Assembly (NCBI GenBank): GCA_016776705.1
Contig: JADHSW010000058.1
Span: 1 to 14,090, forward strand
Direction: 5' to 3'
DNA length: 14,090 nt
Source of the DNA: Rhodospirillales bacterium
GTDB lineage: Bacteria; Pseudomonadota; Alphaproteobacteria; Rhodospirillales; JABHCV01
A program made the position numbers and the translations under genes. Below the pieces are notes generated by a model. The model worked only from the letters and a program-made list of their open reading frames with translations, had not been told where the DNA came from and did no database searches. Within the stretch, counting starts at the first letter, position 1. Every line of letters starts with the position of its first letter. Positions 1-6,566 of this stretch are shown piece by piece.

Positions 1-862
1 GAATTCTGGGGACCTCATCGTCGTGAATAATCGTTGTCGGTTTGTCCTGACGTTTCAGGATTTCAATCGGGTACGGCCCGTGATGGGACGGACGGCGGCG
101 GCGACGCCAGCGCTCCAGTCCTGAAACCGCCCCTGTCATTCCCATAAAATAGCCAAGCCCTTTTGCCTTCCGTGCGGCTTGCGCCAAGGGCTGATCTGTC
201 GCCAGCCCATATGAAGTGGTGACGACGGCGAGCGAGAAATTATTGCCCAAATAAGGATTGCTGATCCCCTTGCCCTCGCGCAGGGCAAGCCCTGCCAGCA
301 CGGCCAGCTTTTCCAGATCAACCTGGGCGCACCCGGCCCATCCACTTTGGGCTTCATAACCCATGGCGCCAATTTGCCCTGCGATTACTGTGGCTATTTG
401 CGCGGCCCTGGTAAGCGAGGTTTCCCCCTCCACACCTTCCACCCACTCGTGGGCGGTGTTGCCAGGATCAATGGGGTCGGCATGTTCAACCATGACAACG
501 ACGGCATGGGTGTGGGTTTCATCGCACTTGTCCAACCACGCCGAAGCGGGAATTTCACAAATGCCGACCTGGGACGCATCCTGAAAGTAGGCTGACCCTT
601 TTATGTCCTTGCTGCGCCGTGACATATCGTTGGGAACGGGCGCTTTGCGGCTAAAGACAACGGCCTTATGTTTGCTTTCGAAAATCGCCCGATATTTTCG
701 TGTGGAAAGCGCCAATGGTTTAATTGAACCGGCTGACGGATTTTCCATTTCAATGGCGGGACTGGATGACTCGCGCTCATAAACGGAAACGTCGCGAGGC
801 AGGGTTTCCAGCGGGTAGGGCCCAAGCTCGATAGGTCGATTTTTCCTTCTCGAAGTAAACAT
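1..862 (-). CDS. Reductive dehalogenase-like protein, N-terminal 287 residues (runs off window edge)
   Basis: An open frame of 287 codons starts at ATG 862-860 and continues past position 1 without a stop, so the C-terminus is missing. GGAGG at 872-868, five bases upstream, supports the start. There is no Tat or Sec signal, so the protein should be cytoplasmic. Residues ~83-225 resemble the reductive dehalogenase/QueG fold: a GSAYFQDASQVGICEIP segment (89-105), an alanine-rich helix with IGAMGYEAQ (164-172), and LAVLAGLALREGKG followed by NPYLGNNFSLAVVTT (186-216), matching the family's 'AGLGE.GR..l..P.fG...' region. No ferredoxin-type cysteine motif follows this module. Instead GPYPIEILKR (262-271) repeats GPYPLETLPR (14-23), as if a second, catalytic module begins. 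From memory, NADPH-dependent catabolic RdhA enzymes carry a vestigial duplicated N-terminal domain, which would fit. The cobalamin and Fe-S parts are outside the window, so function is inferred. It may be co-transcribed with the RidA-family gene 106 bases upstream. Confidence 0.55.
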   Translation of the reverse strand, partial: MFTSRRKNRPIELGPYPLETLPRDVSVYERESSSPAIEMENPSAGSIKPLALSTRKYRAIFESKHKAVVFSRKAPVPNDMSRRSKDIKGSAYFQDASQVGICEIPASAWLDKCDETHTHAVVVMVEHADPIDPGNTAHEWVEGVEGETSLTRAAQIATVIAGQIGAMGYEAQSGWAGCAQVDLEKLAVLAGLALREGKGISNPYLGNNFSLAVVTTSYGLATDQPLAQAARKAKGLGYFMGMTGAVSGLERWRRRRRPSHHGPYPIEILKRQDKPTTIIHDDEVPRI

Positions 863-867
863 CAAAG

Positions 868-872
868 CCTCC
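868..872 (-). promoter_or_regulatory. Shine-Dalgarno GGAGG fixing the start at 862
   Basis: The minus strand reads GGAGG here with five bases before the ATG at 862. It supports the start of the edge-truncated dehalogenase-like gene. The rest of the 106-base gap to the RidA-family stop (863-968) shows no convincing terminator or promoter, so read-through from the upstream operon is possible. Confidence 0.7.
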
Positions 873-968
873 ACAGGGGGTGGCATTTAACGGGAAAACC
901 TGAGAGATAACAACAAATATGCTCCCTCGCTCTCTTCAAGTTAGCCGTTATGCCCCCCTTGCAGCTAG

Positions 969-1376
969 CTAATCAGGAATGACCGCCGTCGCCTGAATTT
1001 CCAGTTTTGCGCCATCTTCAATGAAGCCGCTGACTTCGATCACCGCCATGACCGGAAAGTGGCGGCCAATGATGTCGCGGTAGGCTTCACCAATCCCCTT
1101 TAAGGATGCCAGATATTCTTCCTTGTCGCCGATAAACCAGGTCATGCGAACGATATGCTCCGGTTTGGCGTCCGCCTCTTTCAGGATGTCGACGATATTC
1201 TGGAAAATCTGGCGGCATTGACCGGCAAAATCATCGGTTTCGAACTCCTCTTTTTCATTCCACCCGACGATGCCGGCCAGATAGACGGTCTTGCCACTGG
1301 CGACGATGCCATTGCTGTAACCCTTTGCACGGGGCCAGTTCGGGGGCTGAAGATATTTAAATGAAGTGTCGCTCAT
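969..1376 (-). CDS. RidA/YjgF/UK114-family protein, atypical (no canonical Arg)
   Basis: The 135-residue product has the length and layout of the YjgF/YER057c/UK114 family: a YSNGIVASGKTVYLAG strand pair (20-35), a central helix, and the terminal FPVMAVIEVSGFIEDGAKLEIQATA block (107-131). RidA proteins are small trimeric enzymes that hydrolyse reactive enamines/imines to ketones and ammonia. In canonical RidA the last block reads 'PARS.VEV', with Arg105 binding the substrate carboxylate; here that Arg is Met110, while the Glu of the EV pair (Glu114) is kept. It is therefore probably not a classical 2-aminoacrylate deaminase. It is the last tightly linked gene of the anthranilate unit, nine bases after the thioesterase stop, with an AGAGGA ribosome site. 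I infer a role in hydrolysing the 2-amino (enamine) group of the CoA-bound ring product, where a thioester replaces the carboxylate. The alternative is general imine detoxification. Confidence 0.85.
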   Translation of the reverse strand: MSDTSFKYLQPPNWPRAKGYSNGIVASGKTVYLAGIVGWNEKEEFETDDFAGQCRQIFQNIVDILKEADAKPEHIVRMTWFIGDKEEYLASLKGIGEAYRDIIGRHFPVMAVIEVSGFIEDGAKLEIQATAVIPD

Positions 1377-1385
1377 GGTTTCCTC

Positions 1386-1787
1386 TTAATTAATTTCGAT
1401 TTTTGATCGTATGGCTTCGGGCCAGGATTGTTTCTTGCCTGAGTCCAGATCGACGCAAACAATTGTCATATCGGTGCAACAGCGCACCTCATTGCCACAC
1501 ACGGCTTCAATGGTGGCATTCAAGCTACTGTCGCCAAGACGTTTGACGCTCAGCGTGAAATCAAGCACGTCTTCCAGACGGCTCATCGCCTTGAATTCGG
1601 TTTCCATTCGCACCTGTGGGATACCGATGCGTTCCTTGTGGTGAAGCCGGGAAAAGCCGATACCGATAACCTTTTCAAACCATTCCTCAACCACCAGATT
1701 AAACATCTCGAAATAGCGTGGATAAAAAACGATTCCGGCCAGATCGCAATGCTGGAAACGGATTGTTATGGGGATCGTAAACGCCAT
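1386..1787 (-). CDS. Hotdog-fold acyl-CoA thioesterase (4-hydroxybenzoyl-CoA thioesterase-like)
   Basis: The 133-residue protein fits the single-hotdog 4HBT family. Residues 11-24 read FQHCDLAGIVFYPR, the family signature with catalytic Asp15 at the start of the long helix. The product would hydrolyse an aromatic or alicyclic CoA thioester in the cytoplasm. The start codon shares one base with the CoA ligase stop (TAATG at 1789-1785), which fixes the start and indicates coupled translation. In CoA-dependent aerobic aromatic pathways such thioesterases are thought to release CoA from dead-end or over-accumulated thioesters; a direct catabolic step is also possible. The substrate cannot be read from the sequence, but the context points to 2-aminobenzoyl-CoA or a downstream ring intermediate. 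Confidence 0.85.
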   Translation of the reverse strand: MAFTIPITIRFQHCDLAGIVFYPRYFEMFNLVVEEWFEKVIGIGFSRLHHKERIGIPQVRMETEFKAMSRLEDVLDFTLSVKRLGDSSLNATIEAVCGNEVRCCTDMTIVCVDLDSGKKQSWPEAIRSKIEIN

Positions 1788-3403
1788 TATTTTTCTTTCA
1801 GCCTGAAGCGCTGGATTTTTCCTGTTTGGGTCTTGGGAAGTTCAGCAATAAATTTTACGGAACGGGGATATTTGTAGGGCGCAATCACCGCCTTAACATG
1901 ATCCTGCAAGGCTTTCACCAAATCGTCGCTGGCTTCAATTCCGTCGCGCAGCACGACGTGAGCCTGAACGATGGTTCCCCGCAGTTCGTCCGCAGCGCCG
2001 ATAACGCCGCATTCAAGGACGGCTTCATGGCTCAACAGGGCCTGTTCTACTTCAGGTCCGGCGATGTTATAGCCGGACGAAACAATGATATCGTCAGATC
2101 TGGCGGCAAAATGGAAGTTTCCCTCCTCATCCTGCGAGAAAGTATCCCCGGTCAAATTCCATCCATCGCAAACATACTCGTGCTGACGATCATCGGCCAG
2201 ATACCGGCAACCCGTGGGGCCTCTTACGGCTAACCGGCCTTGCTCTCCACGGGGGACTTCGTTCATCGCGTCATCGACAATCTTCGCCTCGTATCCGCTA
2301 ACCACACGGCCGGTCGAACCGGCCTTGGCGTCTTCCAAACGGTTCGAGATAAAGATGTGTAGCAATTCCGTTGCACCGATGCCGTCAAGCATGGGTTTCC
2401 CGATCTTCGCTATCCAGTCGTCGAAAATAGCCGCCGGTAATGTTTCGCCCGCTGAAACAGCACAACGCAATGAGGAAAGATCGGCACCCTCGTCCATGGC
2501 TTCGAGCATGACCCGGTAGGCGGTCGGCGCGGTAAAGCAGATCGTCGCCTTATACATTTCAATAATATGGATCATCTCGGGCGGTGTCGCGCTTTCCAGC
2601 AGTGTCGCCGTGGCCCCGAACCGCAAGGGAAAAATAGCCAAACCGCCAAGGCCAAAGGTAAAAGCCAGGGGCGGCGATCCGACGACGACGTCATCGGGGG
2701 TAACGCTCAAAACTTCTTTTGCATATCCATCGGCGATAATCAGCAGGTCGCGATGAAAATGCATGGTGGCTTTCGGGTTTCCCGTGGTGCCAGAGGTAAA
2801 CCCCAGCAGAGCCACATCGTCGCGACCGGTTTTCACCGCATCGAAACGAACCGGTTTGCTTAGGGCGATACGGTCCAGTTCGGCGTCATGGTTGGCGGTG
2901 CCGTCAAAGCCGATGACCTTTTCAAGGAACTTACTGCCCTTGGCGCAAAGCACCAGTTCATCCATCAGTCGCGTATCACACAGGGCCAGGGAAATTTCCG
3001 CCTTGTTAACGATCTTGGTAAGCTCTCCGGCGCGAAGCAACGGCATGGTATTGACGACAACCGCTCCCGCCTTGGTCGCCGCCAGCCAACACGCGACAAG
3101 GGCCGGATTATTGGCAGCGCGGATCAACACCCTGTTGCCCGGCTCAACGCCGTAATCTTCGACCAGGGCGTGGGCGATCCTGTTTGTCCAGTCCGCCAGT
3201 TCCTTGTAGGTCCGTTGCCTGCCATTGCCGATCAGGGCGATATGATCGCCAAAACCTTTTTCCACCATATCATCGGTCAAGGCGACCCCGATATTCAGGA
3301 AGTCGGGATAGGGAAAATCATCCAGAAGAAAATCCGGCTGGTCTTCGCTCTTTGGCAGATTGTCCCGGGCGAATGTATCGGTATGAGCAGTAGGGCCTAA
3401 CAT
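1787..3403 (-). CDS. 2-aminobenzoate (anthranilate)-CoA ligase-type acyl-CoA synthetase
   Basis: This is a 538-residue ANL-superfamily ligase that forms an aryl-CoA from acid, ATP and CoA through an acyl-adenylate. Visible motifs are the P-loop-like TSGTTGNPK (203-211), the substrate-pocket block DGIGATELLHIFISN (340-354), typical of the benzoate/aminobenzoate-CoA ligase branch, TGD (418-420), the hinge-side SSGYNIAGPEVE (442-453), and the C-terminal PKTQTGKIQR with the adenylation lysine Lys529. The NIAGPEVE form, rather than the benzoate-ligase version, and the neighbouring monooxygenase/reductase gene favour 2-aminobenzoate as substrate. Benzoate or salicylate are less likely alternatives. 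The start lies two bases after the acyl-CoA dehydrogenase stop and is preceded by GGGAG. The ligase commits the substrate to the CoA-bound route and is the first enzyme of the pathway, although its gene is sixth in the unit. Confidence 0.85.
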   Translation of the reverse strand: MLGPTAHTDTFARDNLPKSEDQPDFLLDDFPYPDFLNIGVALTDDMVEKGFGDHIALIGNGRQRTYKELADWTNRIAHALVEDYGVEPGNRVLIRAANNPALVACWLAATKAGAVVVNTMPLLRAGELTKIVNKAEISLALCDTRLMDELVLCAKGSKFLEKVIGFDGTANHDAELDRIALSKPVRFDAVKTGRDDVALLGFTSGTTGNPKATMHFHRDLLIIADGYAKEVLSVTPDDVVVGSPPLAFTFGLGGLAIFPLRFGATATLLESATPPEMIHIIEMYKATICFTAPTAYRVMLEAMDEGADLSSLRCAVSAGETLPAAIFDDWIAKIGKPMLDGIGATELLHIFISNRLEDAKAGSTGRVVSGYEAKIVDDAMNEVPRGEQGRLAVRGPTGCRYLADDRQHEYVCDGWNLTGDTFSQDEEGNFHFAARSDDIIVSSGYNIAGPEVEQALLSHEAVLECGVIGAADELRGTIVQAHVVLRDGIEASDDLVKALQDHVKAVIAPYKYPRSVKFIAELPKTQTGKIQRFRLKEK

Positions 3404-3405
3404 AA

Positions 3406-4548
3406 TTATGTGCTCCCAATTTGATGGCGCGCGATCACAATTTTCTGAACGTCGGATGCACCCTCGTAAATACGCAGGGCGCGAATTTCACGGTACAGCC
3501 TTTCTACGACCGAGCCTTTGCGAACGCCGTCACCCCCATGAATTTGCACGGCCTTGTCGATGACGTTCTGGGCGCTTTCCGTAGCATAGAGCTTGGCCAT
3601 GGCCGCTTCCTTGGTAATGCGTTCAGCCCCCATGTCCTTTGTCCAGGCGGCGCGGTAAATCAGCAGGGCTGAAGCATCAACATCGAGGGCCATATCGGCG
3701 ATGTGGCCCTGAACCATCTGCAAATCATTTAGGGGTGCGCCAAATAACTGGCGATCCGCACTGCGCTTCAACGTTTCTTCGAGCGCCCGTCTGGCAAAAC
3801 CCAGCGCCGCCGCACCGACTGTGGAACGGAAAATATCCAGTACGGACATAGCTATATTAAATCCCTTTCCGGGATCGCCGATCATGGCGCTTTCTGGAAT
3901 TTTAACATCCCTGAAAGACAGGCGCGCCAGAGGATGGGGGGCGATGACTTCCAGTCGTTCGGCAATTTCAAATCCTGGCAAGTTCGCCGGAACAAGAAAG
4001 GCCGACAGACCCTTTGCGCCGGGAGCCTCTTCACTTCGGGCAAAGACAACATAGATATCGGCGATGCCACCGTTTGATATCCATGTTTTTTCGCCATTTA
4101 GCAAATAGTCGGACCCGGACCTGGTCGCACTCATCTGCATGTTTGCAACATCCGAACCTGACGCCGGTTCCGTTAACGCAAAGGCCGAAATGGCCCGTCC
4201 ACTGCGGGTTTTCTCCAACCAGGCCCGATGTTCGTCAGACCCGAACAGGGTAATCGCCCCCATGCCAAGTCCCTGCATTGCAAAGGCGAAATCAGCCAAA
4301 CCGTCATGGCGCGCCAGGGTTTCGCGGATCAGGCACAATGAGCGCACATCCAGCCGTTGCCCTTTGTCCGCTCCTGTATGAACTAGGAACCCGGCTTCGC
4401 CCAAATCAGCGACCAGACCCTGGCATGCCGCATCCACATCCGCATGATCAACCGGCAGGTTTTCTGCGCACCAGCTTTCCAGCCTGTCTTTAAGTTCGCG
4501 GTGCCGGTCTTCAAAAAACGGCCAGTTTAAAAAACTTTGATCAGCCAT
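3406..4548 (-). CDS. Acyl-CoA dehydrogenase
   Basis: The 380-residue, full-length FAD-dependent acyl-CoA dehydrogenase oxidises an acyl-CoA (or alicyclic CoA thioester) at alpha-beta and passes electrons to ETF. Family signatures are FALTEPASGSDVANM (about residues 122-136), GEKTWISNGG in the middle domain, the flavin-contacting RQLFGAPL..LQ segment, and the C-terminal IHGGDGV...IYEGASDVQ block. Glu362 of YEGAS sits where the catalytic base lies in short/medium-chain enzymes. The start overlaps the crotonase stop by one base (TGATG, 4550-4546). In the anthranilate scheme it would desaturate either the reduced ring or the acyclic dicarboxylyl-CoA formed after ring opening. Its exact substrate is unresolved. 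Confidence 0.9.
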   Translation of the reverse strand: MADQSFLNWPFFEDRHRELKDRLESWCAENLPVDHADVDAACQGLVADLGEAGFLVHTGADKGQRLDVRSLCLIRETLARHDGLADFAFAMQGLGMGAITLFGSDEHRAWLEKTRSGRAISAFALTEPASGSDVANMQMSATRSGSDYLLNGEKTWISNGGIADIYVVFARSEEAPGAKGLSAFLVPANLPGFEIAERLEVIAPHPLARLSFRDVKIPESAMIGDPGKGFNIAMSVLDIFRSTVGAAALGFARRALEETLKRSADRQLFGAPLNDLQMVQGHIADMALDVDASALLIYRAAWTKDMGAERITKEAAMAKLYATESAQNVIDKAVQIHGGDGVRKGSVVERLYREIRALRIYEGASDVQKIVIARHQIGST

Positions 4549-5360
4549 CAGTTACCCTCGAATACCGGTTTTTCCTTGGCCACAAAGGCATGATAAGCCC
4601 GCTCGAAATCCTTTGTCTGCATACAAATCGCCTGGGCCTGGGCCTCGGCCTCAATGGCCTGATCGGGCGACATGTTCCATTCGTGGTTAAGCTGCGTTTT
4701 GGTGATTCCGTTGGCAAATGTGGGGCCGGCGGCAATTCGATGGGCCAGCTTCAGCGCCTGATCGTCAAGTTCATCAGCCCCGTGAAGCGCATTGAAGAAA
4801 CCCCAATTATACCCTTCGTCCGCTGACATGATGCGCCCGGTGTAAAGCAGGTCCGCCGCCCGACCCTGACCTATAATTCTGGGTAAAATCGCACAAGCGC
4901 CCATATCGCACCCGGCAAGTCCAACCTTGGTGAACAGGAAACCCGTTTTAGCTTCAGGTGTTGCTAGCCTGAGATCGGAAGCCATCGATATGATTGCCCC
5001 GGCGCCGACACAAACGCCATCTACGGCTGAAATTACTGGTTTGCCACAACCGAGCATCGCCTTGACCAGATCACCGGTCATGCGGGTAAAGGCCAACAGT
5101 TGTTTCATGTCCATTTTCACCAGTGGCCCAATGATGTCATGGACATCCCCGCCCGAGCAGAAATTCCCTCCGTTGGAGGCAAACACCACCGCATCAACGT
5201 CTTCTGCATAAGACAGGTCGCGGAAGGTATCACGCAATTCCGCATAGCTTTCAAAGGTCAAAGGATTTTTCCGTTCCGGGCGGTCCAGCCTGATGACCGC
5301 GACAGCACCGTCCATAGTCCATTTGAAATGATTTGGTTTCAGGTCAGCCAATTTGCTCAT
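4548..5360 (-). CDS. Crotonase-fold enoyl-CoA hydratase/isomerase-family protein
   Basis: The product has 270 residues from the chosen ATG at 5360. An in-frame ATG at 5366 would add two residues, but AGGA at 5372-5369 is eight bases from 5360 and only two from 5366. The oxyanion-hole segments GNFCSGGD (65-72) and DGVCVGAG (115-122) are intact. The active-site region reads TKVGLAGCDMGACAILPRI (144-162): neither of the two glutamates of classical enoyl-CoA hydratase seems present, and Asp152 lies near where MenB/BadI-type enzymes have theirs. It may therefore be a hydratase with altered chemistry or a C-C hydrolase opening the 2-oxo-ring CoA ester; this is inference. The gene overlaps the end of the MarR gene by 17 bases and the dehydrogenase start by one. 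Confidence 0.85.
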   Translation of the reverse strand: MSKLADLKPNHFKWTMDGAVAVIRLDRPERKNPLTFESYAELRDTFRDLSYAEDVDAVVFASNGGNFCSGGDVHDIIGPLVKMDMKQLLAFTRMTGDLVKAMLGCGKPVISAVDGVCVGAGAIISMASDLRLATPEAKTGFLFTKVGLAGCDMGACAILPRIIGQGRAADLLYTGRIMSADEGYNWGFFNALHGADELDDQALKLAHRIAAGPTFANGITKTQLNHEWNMSPDQAIEAEAQAQAICMQTKDFERAYHAFVAKEKPVFEGN

Positions 5361-5823
5361 GAGCATCTTCCTTTTGTTTCAGGCGGGCAAAAATATCGGC
5401 CATCACGTTCAGGTCTGTATCGTCGATATTGGAAAACAGGCCATCAATCAGCATGGCGTGTTGATCGGCCATCCGCAAAAAATTCTTCCGACCTTTTGAC
5501 GACAGGCAGACCACTGTTGATCGCCGGTCATTTTCAACCATGATCCGCTTCACCAGGCCATCGGATACCAGCCGGTCGACAATGCCCGTAACATTCCCGT
5601 TGGACACCAGAAGCTGTTTGGAAAGGGCACTCATCTTCAGACCGTCCTCGGCCCGATACAGCGCTGCAAGGACGTCAAATCGTGGCAGCGTCGTATCATG
5701 TTTGTCCCGCAGGAATTCCCGCAGTCGGGTTTCAACTGATTTTGTCGTTCGCAACATCCGCAACCACATGCGCAAGCGACGTTTTTCAATCGTCATCTCT
5801 TCCGGCTTTTGCTGCTCCGTCAT
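5344..5823 (-). CDS. MarR-family transcriptional regulator
   Basis: The 159-residue protein has a winged-helix core: LKMSALSKQLLVSNGNVTGIVDRL is helix-turn-helix and recognition helix (about 62-85), followed by the wing ENDRRSTVVCLSSKG (about 97-111) with the conserved D-R pair. Flanking helices serve for dimerisation. The start is the ATG at 5823-5821, in an ATGA overlap with the SDR stop and six bases after a GGAGG site; a TTG at 5838 is less likely. MarR proteins in aromatic catabolic operons (BadR, CouR and similar) are often repressors released by the aryl-CoA thioester. Being third in the operon, it probably autoregulates. The two palindromes over the promoter at 8892-8935 are its most likely targets. 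Confidence 0.9.
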   Translation of the reverse strand: MTEQQKPEEMTIEKRRLRMWLRMLRTTKSVETRLREFLRDKHDTTLPRFDVLAALYRAEDGLKMSALSKQLLVSNGNVTGIVDRLVSDGLVKRIMVENDRRSTVVCLSSKGRKNFLRMADQHAMLIDGLFSNIDDTDLNVMADIFARLKQKEDAHEQIG

Positions 5824-6566
5824 ATTTCGCCTCCGCAAAGCGCAATAGCCTGACCGTTAACGCTGGCGGCCCCATCGGAGCAAAGCCAAAGCGCGGTTTT
5901 GGCCACATCAACAGGATCAATCAGTTTCCCCTGGGGGTTATGAGCTATCAGGGCGGCACGGGCATCGTCTTTTGTCATGCCGGTTTTTTCCATGATATTG
6001 GCGATCGACTGAGCTGTCATTTCCGTATCCATGAACCCGGGACAAATCGCATTAACGGTGATGGGAGACTTGGCGACTTCAAGCGCCAGCGATTTGACCA
6101 GCCCGACCACGCCATGCTTCGCCGCTGCGTAGGGCGCAACATAGGCATACCCTTTCAATCCTGCGCTCGAGGCTATGGCGATCAGCCGTCCGCCCTGGCT
6201 GGGCATTTTCAGCAATCCCTCGCGCAGGGTCAAGAACACACCTGTCAGGTTCACCCCGATCATCCGTTGCCAGGCTTCCATATCGGTTTTTACGAAAGGC
6301 GCACTTTCCGACGCGCCGGCATTGGCAATGATGAAATGACACGGGCCCGTTGTCTCAAACATCGCCTTTATTGATTGCTCGCTCGTAACATCAGCAACAA
6401 CCGGGGAAATATTCTCGTGGGCGGATGCGGCTTTTTGCAATCGTTCTTCGGACCGCCCGGCAATCCAGACCTTTGTTCCGCATTCAGCAAAAGCAAGCGC
6501 CATTGCAGAACCGGCACCGCTGCCGCCCCCGGTAATAAGCGCGGTTTTTCCCGCCAGATCACTCAT
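5820..6566 (-). CDS. SDR-family NAD(P)-dependent oxidoreductase
   Basis: The 248-residue protein is a classical short-chain dehydrogenase/reductase. The nucleotide-binding TGGGSGAG (12-19), the structural NAG (82-84), and the catalytic set Asn106, Ser133, Tyr146 and Lys150 (YAAAK) are all present, with the PG motif in NAICPGFMDTEM (172-183). It would oxidise a hydroxyacyl-CoA or reduce a ring ketone, reversibly, with NAD(P)(H). Its ATG lies inside the monooxygenase/reductase stop (ATGA, 6566-6563), and its own stop overlaps the MarR start in the same manner. In the pathway it is the natural candidate for a 3-hydroxyacyl-CoA dehydrogenase step, or for handling the 5-oxo group of the reduced ring. 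The sequence alone does not choose between them. Confidence 0.9.
   Translation of the reverse strand: MSDLAGKTALITGGGSGAGSAMALAFAECGTKVWIAGRSEERLQKAASAHENISPVVADVTSEQSIKAMFETTGPCHFIIANAGASESAPFVKTDMEAWQRMIGVNLTGVFLTLREGLLKMPSQGGRLIAIASSAGLKGYAYVAPYAAAKHGVVGLVKSLALEVAKSPITVNAICPGFMDTEMTAQSIANIMEKTGMTKDDARAALIAHNPQGKLIDPVDVAKTALWLCSDGAASVNGQAIALCGGEI
5830..5834 (-). promoter_or_regulatory. Shine-Dalgarno GGAGG for the MarR gene
   Basis: The minus strand has GGAGG six bases upstream of the ATG at 5823. It decides in favour of that ATG over the upstream TTG at 5838, which lies above the site. Confidence 0.75.

Noticed and set aside
136..825. Several short frames on both strands at the left edge (for example 347-595 plus, 601-825 minus)
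   Set aside because: They overlap one continuous minus-strand frame from 862 to the window edge that has a good ribosome site and family-like motifs.
5824..5838. TTG start for the MarR gene
   Set aside because: The ATG at 5823 has GGAGG six bases upstream and forms an ATGA overlap with the preceding stop, like the monooxygenase-SDR junction.
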